Below, piece after piece: positions 1-7,977 of a DNA stretch of 64,000 nucleotides. The number at the start of each line of letters is the position of its first letter. Within the stretch, counting starts at the first letter, position 1. The notes under the pieces were generated by a model. That model was not told where the DNA came from. It worked only from the letters and a program-made list of their open reading frames with translations, and did no database searches. The DNA is taken from positions 1,180,001-1,244,000 of the forward strand of contig NC_088322.1 of the NCBI RefSeq assembly GCF_910592395.1, given 5' to 3'. Made by a program: the position numbers and the translations under genes. This DNA comes from Lineus longissimus (taxonomy: Eukaryota > Nemertea > Pilidiophora > Heteronemertea > Lineidae).

Positions 1-1370
1 TATCTAGGTATCCACACGCTTATATCTCATTTTCTGAGTAGCCTACGAGGACGCTAAGAGCGTGCTCTGACTAAGAGTGCTTCGTGAATACGGCCCTGGA
101 CACCCGGACACTTAGATACCTAAAAAGAGTGTCCAAGTATCTAGGTATCCACACACTTATAGCTCAGTTTCTGAATAGCCTACGAGGACGCTAAGAGCGT
201 GCTCTGACTAAGAGTGCTTCGTGAATACGGCCCTGGACACCCGGACACTTGGATACCTAAAAAGAGTGTCCAAGTATCTAGGTATCCACACACTTATAGC
301 TCAGTTTCTGAGTAGCCTACGAGGACGCTAAGAGCGTGCTCTGACTAAGAGTACTTCGTGAATAGGGCCCTGGACACCCGGACACTTAGATACCTAAAAA
401 GAGTGTCCAAGTATCTAGGTATCCACACACTTATAGCTCAGTTTCTGAATAGCCTACGAGGACGCTAAGAGCGTGCTCTGACTAAGAGTGCTTCGTGAAT
501 ACGGCCCTGGACACCCGGACACTTAGATACCTAAAAAGAGTGTCCAAGTATCTAGGTATCCACACACTTATAGCTAAGTTTCTGAATAGCCTACGAGGAC
601 GCTAAGAGCGTGCTCTGACTAAGAGTACTTCGTGAATAGGGCCCTGGACACCCGGACACTTAGATACCTAAAAAGAGTGTCCAAGTATCTAGGTATCCAC
701 ACACTTATAGCTAAGTTTCTGAATAGCCTACGAGGACGCTAAGAGCGTGCTCTGACTAAGAGTACTTCGTGAATAGGGCCCTGGACACCCGGACACTTAG
801 ATACCTAAAAAGGGTGTCCAAGTATCTAGGTATCCACACACTTATAGCTCAGTTTCTGAATAGCCTACGAGGACGCTAAGAGCGTGCTCTGACTAAGAGC
901 GCTTCGTGAATACGGCCCTGGACACCCGGACACTTAGATACCTAAAAAGAGTGTCCAAGTATCTAGGTATCCACACACTTATAGCTAAGTTTCTGAATAG
1001 CCTACGAGGACGCAAAGAGCGTGCTCTGACTAAGAGTGCTTCGTGAATACGGCCCTGGACACCCGGACACTTAGATACCTAAAAAGAGTGTCCAAGTATC
1101 TAGGTATCCACACACTTATAGCTCAGTTTCTGAATAGGCTAAGAGGACGCTAAGAGCGTGCTCTGACTAAGAGTGCTTCGTAAATACAGCCCTGGACACC
1201 CGGACACTTAGATACCTAAAAAGAGTGTCCAAGTATCTAGGTATCAACACACTTATATCTCAGTTTCTGAATAGCCTACGAGGACGCTAAGAGCGTGCTC
1301 TGACTAAGAGTGCTTCGTGAATACGGCCCTGCACACCCGGACACTTAGATACCTAAAAAGAGTGTCCAAG

Positions 1371-1468
1371 TATCTAGGTATCCACACACTTATAGCTCAG
1401 TTTCTGAATAGCCTACGAGGACGGCCCTGGACACCCGGACACTTAGATACCTAAAAAGAGTGTCCAAG
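1371..1468. repeat. Truncated satellite monomer with 39-bp deletion
   Basis: This monomer is 98 bp. The sequence runs from GCCTACGAGG through ACG (1421-1423) straight into GCCCTGG, skipping 39 bp that holds both CTAAGAG copies and the CTTCGTGAAT segment. ACG lies at both ends of the missing stretch, so the junction has 3 bp of microhomology. I saw no other copy of this junction in the window, so the deletion probably arose locally after amplification. Confidence 0.93.
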
Positions 1469-1605
1469 TATCTAGGTATCCACACACTTATAGCTCAGTT
1501 TCTGAATAGCCTACGAGGACGCTAAGAGCGTGCTCTGACTAAGAGTGCTTCGTGAATACGGCCCTGGACACCCGGACACTTAGATACCTAAAAAGAGTGT
1601 CCAAG

Positions 1606-1742
1606 TATCTAGGTATCCACACACTTATAGCTCAGTTTCTGAATAGCCTACGAGGACGCTAAGAGCGTGCTCTGACTAAGAGTGCTTCGTGAATACGGCC
1701 CTGGACACCCGGACACTTAGATACCTAAAAAGAGTGTCCAAG
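1606..1742. repeat. Representative consensus satellite monomer (137 bp)
   Basis: This copy matches the majority base at every position I compared and can serve as reference. It has 34 C and 31 G (47.4% G+C) and six CpG dinucleotides, an observed/expected ratio near 0.78, so CpG is not strongly depleted. Landmarks in monomer coordinates are TATCTAGGTATCC at 1-13, TTTCTGAATAGCC at 31-43, a first CTAAGAG at 54-60, a second CTAAGAG at 71-77, CTTCGTGAATACGGCC at 80-95, two GGACAC copies at 98-103 and 106-111, and an A5 run at 122-126. The TGAATA-GCC and TGAATACGGCC segments are about 50 bp apart, which hints at an old internal duplication. No frame is open across the monomer. Confidence 0.95.
1656..1673. 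other. Overlapping short dyads in the monomer (left hairpin region)
   Basis: Shown in the reference monomer and present in nearly all copies. ACGCT-AAG-AGCGT (1656-1668) is a 5-bp stem with a 3-nt loop. AGAGC-GT-GCTCT (1662-1673) is a second 5-bp palindrome sharing bases with the first, so only one can form at a time. A third weak stem, CTCT with AGAG, follows across GACTA. The sequence shows the dyads; a role in non-B DNA structure or protein binding is inference. Confidence 0.75.
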
Positions 1743-1754
1743 TATCTAGGTATC
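1711..1754. other. Interleaved inverted repeats at the monomer junction
   Basis: GGACACT (1711-1717) pairs with AGTGTCC (1733-1739) over a 15-nt loop. GATACCTA (1720-1727) pairs with TAGGTATC (1747-1754) in the next monomer. The arms are interleaved, so the two stems are alternatives or form a pseudoknot-like arrangement. A second GGACAC eight bases upstream of the first could also pair with GTGTCC. The pairing arms are among the least variable parts of the monomer. In a few copies, such as 251-259 with GGATACCTA, the second stem is one pair longer. Function is unknown. Confidence 0.75.
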
Positions 1755-1813
1755 TACACACTCATAGCTCAGTTTCTGAATAGCCTACGAGGACGCTAAG
1801 AGCGTGCTCTGAC

Positions 1814-1816
1814 TAA
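1814..1816. other. Target site duplication, left copy (TAA)
   Basis: TAA at monomer positions 72-74 directly precedes the transposon. The uninterrupted satellite reads GACTAAGAG here; the interrupted copy reads GACTAA, element, TAAGAG. Empty sites exist in every neighbouring monomer, for example 1677-1679. Confidence 0.9.
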
Positions 1817-1841
1817 AGGCTTGTACCCACGGGCGCGATTT
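1817..1841 (+). repeat. Left terminal inverted repeat of the transposon
   Basis: It begins AGGCTTGTACCCACGG and ends GCGATTT. It matches the reverse complement of 2457-2481 at 24 of 25 positions; the one mismatch is G versus A at the 17th base. The last bases overlap a perfect palindrome, GCGAT-TT-ATCGC, at 1835-1846. Confidence 0.93.
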
Positions 1842-1855
1842 ATCGCCTACAAAAC

Positions 1856-1867
1856 GTCGCTGCGATA
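1856..1867 (+). promoter_or_regulatory. Left subterminal palindromic motif GTCGCTGCGATA
   Basis: It lies 39 bp inside the left end and has a mirror-image partner at 2421-2432. The core TCGCTGCGA is a palindrome apart from its central base. A related GTCGTTGCGC follows at 1882-1891. In Harbinger elements the Myb-like protein recognises sites near the transposon ends; this motif is a good candidate for such a site, by inference. Confidence 0.5.
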
Positions 1868-1979
1868 TTCCGCCGCGACAAGTCGTTGCGCTCCGAATTT
1901 CGTAACCTGTTCCGACTGAAGCGTATAATGGAGCGTACTCATGTCAGGTTACGACATAATCTCTTGCTAATCGACTTCA

Positions 1980-2123
1980 AGGACTTGCGGAGTTCATTTT
2001 GGACACGTTGCACGCGTCATCTTTTTTTTAAGGATCCTTGTATTCCTCCAATCCTTTGTTATATATCCTAGGGAACTTCTCAATCTCCAGGATCAACCGT
2101 TCCAAAAAAACGGGTTCAGACAT
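1980..2123 (-). pseudogene. Truncated MADF (Myb/SANT-like) domain protein of the transposon
   Basis: The start codon at 2121-2123 has G at -3. The peptide MSEPVFLERLILEIEKFP, followed by RIYNKGLEEYKDP, has the layout of the first helix and loop of a MADF domain: hydrophobic L-I pairs, a glutamate, the (F/Y)P-x-(I/L)Y turn and the YKD motif. A TAA stop at 2028-2030, beside a run of eight T on the plus strand, ends it after 31 codons. The same frame beyond the stop reads KKDDACNVSKM, resembling the next MADF helix with Cys where a Trp (TGC versus TGG) is usual. A second stop follows at 1977-1979. Possible further remnants, SRLARDYVVT, run to about 1947. The full domain is about 85-90 residues, so this is a dead 5' fragment. 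MADF identity comes from pattern recognition without a search. Confidence 0.6.
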
Positions 2124-2415
2124 GTCGAGTTGGTGATGACGGACCCAAAATGATGAACAAGTGAACAGTTGAGGACTATTTGTGGACACAAGCCCGCAAA
2201 TCATTACGTAATTCTGTCTGTCAATAACCCAAAGGTAGTTACTTGAGTCAAAATGACCTAACCGGTCGCCGCGATTTGTCGCATAGATTGCCCTTTTTGC
2301 AATCCCAATTACGTAGCGCGCAAGGCCAAGCACGAGAAGCACGAGAAATCGCTTGGATTTTGTAGCATCGCTCAAGTGGGAACACATGTACTGAATTGAC
2401 TAGGAACCATTCTTT
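2124..2415. other. Transposon interior, probably 5' flank of the MADF fragment
   Basis: The minus strand stays open upstream of the MADF methionine to 2387, but those 88 codons resemble no domain I know and lack conserved-looking features. I read this stretch as untranslated leader or promoter of the ancestral gene. It contains the internal GTCGCCGCGATTTGTCGC motif at 2265-2282. No TATA-like box or transposase remnant is evident. The left-hand counterpart at 1883-1979 is also non-coding apart from possible decayed MADF codons. Confidence 0.45.
2265..2275 (+). promoter_or_regulatory. Internal copy of the subterminal motif (GTCGCCGCGAT)
   Basis: It differs from the end motifs only at the central base and continues into TTGTCGC, so two GTCGC-type half sites lie close together. 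On the minus strand it is about 140 bp upstream of the putative MADF start codon, where it could act in the 5' region of that gene. That role is a guess. Confidence 0.35.
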
Positions 2416-2420
2416 GCGAT

Positions 2421-2432
2421 TATCGCTGCGAC
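2421..2432 (-). promoter_or_regulatory. Right subterminal palindromic motif (mirror of the left)
   Basis: Read on the minus strand it is GTCGCAGCGATA, matching the left motif except at the central base. It lies 49 bp inside the right end. It overlaps a second palindrome, GCGAT-T-ATCGC (2416-2426). The surrounding 25 bp (2423-2447) also matches 1857-1881 as a direct repeat at 21 of 25 positions, which is possible because the core is palindromic. Confidence 0.5.
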
Positions 2433-2456
2433 TTTCCGCGGCGGCAAAAGCAAGGA

Positions 2457-2481
2457 AAATCGCGTCCGTGGGTACAAGCCT
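2457..2481 (-). repeat. Right terminal inverted repeat of the transposon
   Basis: Ends CCGTGGGTACAAGCCT on the plus strand, the reverse complement of the left end with one mismatch in 25. It is followed directly by the TAA duplication at 2482-2484. Confidence 0.93.
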
Positions 2482-2484
2482 TAA
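2482..2484. other. Target site duplication, right copy (TAA)
   Basis: TAA directly after the CCT end of the element; the satellite then resumes with GAGTGCTTCGTG, monomer position 75 onward. It is identical to the left copy. Confidence 0.9.
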
Positions 2485-4020
2485 GAGTGCTTCGTGAATA
2501 CGGCCCTGGACATCCGGACACTTAGATACCTAAAAAGAGTGTCCAAGTATCTAGGTATCCACACACTTATAGCTCAGTTTCTGATTAGCCTACGAGGACG
2601 CTAAGAGCGTGCTCTGACTAAGAGTCCTTCGTGAATACGGCCCTGGACACCCGGACACTTAGATACCTAAAAAGAGTGTCCAAGTATCTAGGTATCCACA
2701 CGCTTATATCTCATTTTCTGAGTAGCCTACGAGGACGCTAAGAGCGTGCTCTGACTAAGAGTGCTTCGTGAATACGGCCCTGGACACCCGGACACTTAGA
2801 TACCTAAAAAGAGTGTCCAAGTATCTAGGTATCCACACACTTATAGCTCAGTTTCTGAATAGCCTACGAGGACGCTAAGAGCGTGCTCTGACTAAGAGTG
2901 CTTCGTGAATACGGCCCTGGACACCCGGACACTTAGATACCTAAAAAGAGTGTCCAAGTATCTAGGTATCCACACACTTATAGCTAAGTTTCTGAATAGC
3001 CTACGAGGACGCAAAGAGCGTGCTCTGACTAAGAGTGCTTCGTGATTACGGCCCTGGACACCCGGACACTTAGATACCTAAAAAGAGTGTCCAAGTATCT
3101 AGGTATCCACACACTTATAGCTCAGTTTCTGAATAGGCTACGAGGACGCTAAGAGCGTGCTCTGACTAAGAGTGCTTCGTAAATACGGCCCTGGACACCC
3201 GGACACTTAGATACCTAAAAAGAGTGTCCAAGTATCTAGGTATCAACACACTTATAGCTCAGTTTCTGAATAGCCTACGAGGACGCTAAGAGCGTGCTCT
3301 GACTAAGAGTGCTTCGTGAATACGGCCATGCACACCCGGACACTTAGATACCTAAAAAGAGTGTCCAAGTATCTAGGTATCCACACGCTTATATCTCATT
3401 TTCTGAGTAGCCTACGAGGACGCTAAGAGCGTGCTCTGACTAAGAGTGCTTCGTGAATACGGCCCTGGACACCCGGACACTTAGATACCTAAAAAGAGTG
3501 TCCAAGTATCTAGGTATCCACACACTTATAGCTAAGTTTCTGAATAGCCTACGAGGACGCAAAGAGCGTGCTCTGACTAAGAGTGCTTCGTGAATACGGC
3601 CCTGGACACCCGGACACTTAGATACCTAAAAAGAGTGTCCAAGTATCTAGGTATCCACACACTTATAGCTCAGTTTCTGAGTAGCCTACGAGGACGCTAA
3701 GAGCGTGCTCTGACTAAGAGTACTTCGTGAATAGGGCCCTGGACACCCGGACACTTAGATACCTAAAAAGAGTGTCCAAGTATCTAGGTATCCACACACT
3801 TATAGCTCAGTTTCTGAATAGCCTACGAGGACGCTAAGAGCGTGCTCTGACTAAGAGTGCTTCGTGAATACGGCCCTGGACACCCGGACACTTAGATACC
3901 TAAAAAGAGTGTCCAAGTATCTAGGTATCCACACACTTATAGCTCAGTTTCTGAATAGCCTACGAGGACGCTAAGAGCGTGCTCTGACTAAGAGTGCTTC
4001 GTGAATACGGCCCTGGACAC
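2485..4020. repeat. Satellite domain related to the left array
   Basis: Variants of 1-1.4 kb reappear in order. The first-monomer type CACGCTTATATCTC is at 2701 and 3386, 685 bp (5 monomers) apart. GTATCAACAC at 1241 recurs at 3240, 10 monomers later once the transposon and the 39-bp deletion are discounted. GAGTAGCC followed by ATAGGGCCC at 310-367 recurs at 3679-3736, 20 monomers later. GCAAAGAGCG occurs at about 3012 and 3560, 4 monomers apart. The transposon therefore sits inside a region that had already been internally duplicated. Confidence 0.8.
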
Positions 4021-7000
4021 CCGGACACTTAGATACCTAAAAAGAGTGACCAAGCATCTAGGTATACACACACACCTATAGCTCAGTTTCTGAATAGCCT
4101 ACGAGGACGCTAAGAGCGTGCTCTGACTAAGGGTGCTTCGTGAATACGCCCTGGACGCCCGGACACTTAGATACCTAAAAAGAGTGTCCAAGTATCTAGG
4201 TATCCACACACTTATAGCTCAGTTTCTGAATAGCCTACGAGGACGCTAAGAGCGTGCTCTGACTAAGAGTGCTTCGTGAATACGGCCCTGGACACCCGGA
4301 CACTTAGATACCTAAAAAGAGTGTCCAGGTATCTAGGTATCCACACACTTATAGCTCAGTTTCTGAATAGCCTACGAGGTCGCTAAGAGCGTGCTCTGAC
4401 TAAGAGTGCTTCGTGAATACGGCCCTGGACACCCGGACACTTAGATACCTAAAAAGAGTGTCCAAGTATCTAGGTATCCACACACTTATAGCTCAGTTTC
4501 TGAATAGCCTACGAGGATGCTAAGAGCGTGCTCTGACTAAGAGTGCTTCGTGAATACAGCCCTAGACACCCGGACACTTAGATACCTAAAAAAAGTGACC
4601 AAGTATCTAGGTATCCACACACTTATAGCTCAGATTCTGAATAGCCTACGAGGACGCTAAGAGCGTCCTCTGACTAAGGGTGCTTCGTGAATACGGCCCT
4701 GGACGCCCGGACACTTAGATACCTAAAAAGAGTGTCCAAGTATCTAGGTATCTACACACTCATAGCTCAGTTTCTGAATAGCCTACGAGGACGCTAAGAG
4801 CGTGCTCTGACTAAGAGTGCTTCGTGAATACGGCCCTGCACACCCGGACACTTAGATACCTAAAAAGAGTGTCCAAGTATCTAGGTATCCACACACTTAT
4901 AGCTCAGTTTCTGAATAGCCTACGAGGACGCTAAGAGCGTGCTCTGACTAAGAGTGCTTCGTGAATACGACCCTGGACACCCGGACACTTAGATACCTAA
5001 AAAGAGTGTCCAGGTATCTAGGTATCCACACACTTATAGCTCAGTTTCTGAATAGCCTACGAGGTCGCTAAGAGCGTGCTCTGTCTAAGAGTGCTTTGTG
5101 AATACGGCCCTGGACACCCGGACACTTAGATACCTAAAAAGAGTGTCCAGGTATCTAGGTATCCACACACTTATAGCTCAGTTTCTGAATAGCCTACGAG
5201 GACGCTAAGAGCGTGCTCTGACTAAGGGTGCTTCGCAAATACGGCCCTGGACACCCGGAAACTTAGATACCTAAAAAGAGTGTCCAAGTATCTAGGTATC
5301 CACACACTTATAGCTCAGTTTCTGAATAGCCTACGAAGACGCTAAGAGCGTGCTCTGACTAAGAGTGCTTCGTGAATACGGCCCTGGACACCCGGACACT
5401 TAGATACCTAAAAAGAGTGTCCAAGTATCTAGGTATCCACACACTTATAGCTCAGTTTCTGAATAGCCTACGAGGACGCTAAGAGCGTGCTCTGACTAAG
5501 AGTGCTTCGTGAATACGGCCCTGGACACCCGGACACTTAGATACCTAAAAAGAGTGTCCAGGTATCTAGGTATCCACACACTTATAGCTCAGTTTCTGAA
5601 TAGCCTACGAGGTCGCTAAGAGCGTGCTCTGACTAAGAGTGCTTCGTGAATACAGCCCTGGACACCCGGACACTTAGATACCTAAAAAGAGTGTCCAAGT
5701 ATCTAGGTATCCACACACTTATAGCTCAGTTTCTGAATAGCCTACGAGGATGCTAAGAGCGTGCTCTGACTAAAGAGTGCTTCGTGAATACAGCCCTAGA
5801 CACCCGGACACTTAGATACCTAAAAAAAGTGACCAAGTATCTAGGTATCCACACACTTATAGCTCAGATTCTGAATAGCCTACGAGGACGCTAAGAGCGT
5901 GCTCTGACTAAGGGTGCTTCGTGAATACGGCCCTGGACGCCCGGACACTTAGATACCTAAAAAGAGTGTCCAAGTATCTAGGTATCTACACACTCATAGC
6001 TCAGTTTCTGAATAGCCTACGAGGACGCTAAGAGCGTGCTCTGACTAAGAGTGCTTCGTGAATACGGCCCTGCACACCCAGACACTTAGATACCTAAAAA
6101 GAGTGTCCAAGTATCTAGGTATCCACACACTTATAGCTCAGTTTCTGAATAGCCTACGAGGACGCTAAGAGCGTGTTCTGACTAAGAGTGCTTCGTGAAT
6201 ACGACCCTGGACACCCGGACACTTAGATACCTAAAAAGAGTGTCCAGGTATCTAGGTATCCACACACTTATAGCTCAGTTTCTGAATAGCCTACGAGGTC
6301 GCTAAGAGCGTGCTCTGACTAAGAGTGCTTCGTGAAGACGGCCCTGGACACCCGGACACTTAGATACCTAAAAAGAGTGTCCAGGTATCTAGGTATCCAC
6401 ACACTTATAGCTCAGTTTCTGAATAGCCTACGAGGTCGCTAAGAGCGTGCTCTGACTAAGAGTGCTTCGTGAATACGGCCCTGGACACCCGGACACTTAG
6501 ATACCTAAAAAGAGTGTCCAAGTATCTAGGTATCCACACACTTATAGCTCAGTTTCTGAATAGCCTACGAGGATGCTAAGAGCGTGCTCTGACTAAGAGT
6601 GCTTCGTGAATACAGCCCTAGACACCCGGACACTTAGATACCTAAAAAAAGTGACCAAGTATCTAGGTATCCACACACTTATAGCTCAGTTTCTGAATAG
6701 CCTACGAGGACGCTAAGAGCGTGCTCTGACTAAGGGTGCTTCGTGAATACGGCCCTGGACACCCGGACACTTAGATACCTAAAAAGAGTGTCCAAGTATC
6801 TAGGTATCTACACACTCATAGCTCAGTTTCTGAATAGCCTACGAGGACGCTAAGAGCGTGCTCTGACTAAGAGTGCTTCGTGAATACGGCCCTGCACACC
6901 CGGACACTTAGATACCTAAAAAGAGTGTCCAAGTATCTAGGTATCCACACACTTATAGCTCAGTTTCTGAAAAGCCTACGAGGACGCTAAGAGCGTGCTC

Positions 7001-7450
7001 TGACTAAGAGTGCTTCGTGAATACGGCCCTGGACACCCGGACACTTAGATACCTAAAAAGAGTGTCCAGGTATCTAGGTATCCACACACTTATAGCTCAG
7101 TTTCTGAATAGCTTACGAGGTCGCTAAGAGCGTGCTCTGACTAAGAGTGCTTCGTGAATACGGCCCTGGACACCCGGACACTTAGATACCTAAAAAGAGT
7201 GTCCAAGTATCTAGGTATCCACACACTTATAGCTCAGTTTCTGAATAGCCTACGAGGACGCTAAGAGCGTGCTCTGACTAAGAGTGCTTCGTGAATACGG
7301 CCCTAGACACCCGGACACTTAGATACCTAAAAAGAGTGACCAAGTATCTAGGTATCCACACACTTATAGCTCAGTTTCTGAATAGCCTACGAGGACGCTA
7401 AGAGCGTGCTCTGACTAAGGGTGCTTCGTGAATACGGCCCTGGACGCCCG
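4021..7450. repeat. Satellite domain with GTGACCAAG and GAGGTCGC variants
   Basis: A cassette of variant monomers (CCCTAGACAC, then AAAAAAAGTGACCAAG, later GAGGTCGCTAAG and CACTCATAG) recurs. The GTGACC markers are at 4046, 4595, 5829, 6651 and 7336. The spacings are 4 monomers +1, 9 monomers +1, 6 monomers and 5 monomers. The first +1 is the net of a 2-bp insertion near 4065 (TATACACACACACC) and a 1-bp loss near 4147. The second is a single inserted A at about 5772. A GCTTACGAGGTCGC copy at 7111 recurs at 9303, 16 monomers later, linking this domain to the next. Confidence 0.8.
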
Positions 7451-7977
7451 GACACTTAGATACCTAAAAAGAGTGTCCAAGTATCTAGGTATCCACACAC
7501 TTATAGCTCAGTTTCTGAATAGCCTACGAGGACGCTAAGAGCGTGCTCTGACTAAGAGTGCTTCGTGAATACGGCCCTGCACACCCGGACACTTAGATAC
7601 CTAAAAAGAGTGTCCAAGTATCTAGGTATCCACACACTTATAGCTCAGTTTCTGAATAGCCTACGAGGACGCTAAGAGCGTGCTCTGACTAAGAGTGCTT
7701 CGTGAATACGGCTCTGGACACCCGGACACTTAGATACCTAAAAAGAGTGTCCAAGTATCTAGGTATCCACGCACTTATAGCTCAGTTTCTGAATAGCCTA
7801 CGAGGACGCTAAAAGCGTGCTCTGACTAAGAGTGCTTCGTGCATACGGCCCTGGACACCCGGACACTTAGATACCTCAAAAGAGTGTCCAAGTATCTAGG
7901 TATCCACACACTTATAGCTCAGTTTCTGAATAGCCTACGAGGACGCTAAGAGCGTGCTCTGACTAAGAGTGCTTCGT

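Larger units (their letters stand above)
1..1816. repeat. 137-bp satellite array, left of the transposon
   Basis: Head-to-tail tandem repeat of 137 bp. Taking TATCTAGGTATCC as the start, monomers begin at 1, 138, 275 and so on. It holds ten complete monomers, a 98-bp truncated one (1371-1468), two complete ones and the first 74 bp of a fourteenth, which is cut by the transposon and resumes at 2485. Variants typical of this end are CACGCTTATATCTCATTTTC in the first monomer, GAATAGGGCCC at 362, 637 and 774, GCTAAGTTTCTG at 573, 710 and 984, and GCAAAGAGCG near 1012. The same variants reappear at 2.7-3.8 kb beyond the transposon. There is no coding potential. This is satellite DNA by structure; I do not recognise a named family. 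Confidence 0.97.
1817..2481. mobile_element. Non-autonomous PIF/Harbinger-like DNA transposon (665 bp)
   Basis: A single insertion of unrelated sequence within one satellite monomer. It has 25-bp terminal inverted repeats with one mismatch, ends AGG...CCT, and is flanked by a TAA duplication. A 3-bp TAA/TTA target duplication is characteristic of PIF/Harbinger. The interior carries the beginning of a MADF domain protein on the minus strand, the kind of DNA-binding accessory protein these elements encode beside their transposase. No transposase fragment is visible. At 665 bp the element cannot be autonomous and would have needed a related full-length element. The ends are rich in palindromic GCGAT/ATCGC motifs. 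Nothing similar occurs elsewhere in the window. Family placement rests on the duplication length plus the MADF remnant, not on a database match. Confidence 0.85.

Noticed and set aside
1672-1680. AP-1-like site TGACTAA in each monomer
   Set aside because: One mismatch to TGACTCA in a 7-base motif is expected by chance and nothing else suggests regulation.
1685-1701. CENP-B box in CTTCGTGAATACGGCCC
   Set aside because: TTCG is present but the essential A and CGGG are out of register by one base; only about half of the nine key positions match.
1886-2071. 61-codon plus-strand open frame within the transposon
   Set aside because: It runs antisense to the MADF-like fragment, resembles no known domain and starts in the subterminal repeat region; treated as chance.
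2124-2387. N-terminal 88 codons of the minus-strand open frame upstream of the MADF methionine
   Set aside because: No recognisable domain; includes the palindromic GTCGCCGCGAT element, so it is more likely untranslated leader that happens to be open.
2481-2484. TTAA at the right end suggesting a piggyBac insertion
   Set aside because: The left junction reads CTAAAGG with no TTAA, so there is no TTAA duplication; TAA on both sides fits better.
1814-2484. TA target duplication suggesting Tc1/mariner
   Set aside because: A TA duplication would leave the element ends unequal (AAGG...CCT); with TAA the ends are a perfect AGG...CCT pair, and the MADF-like remnant supports Harbinger.
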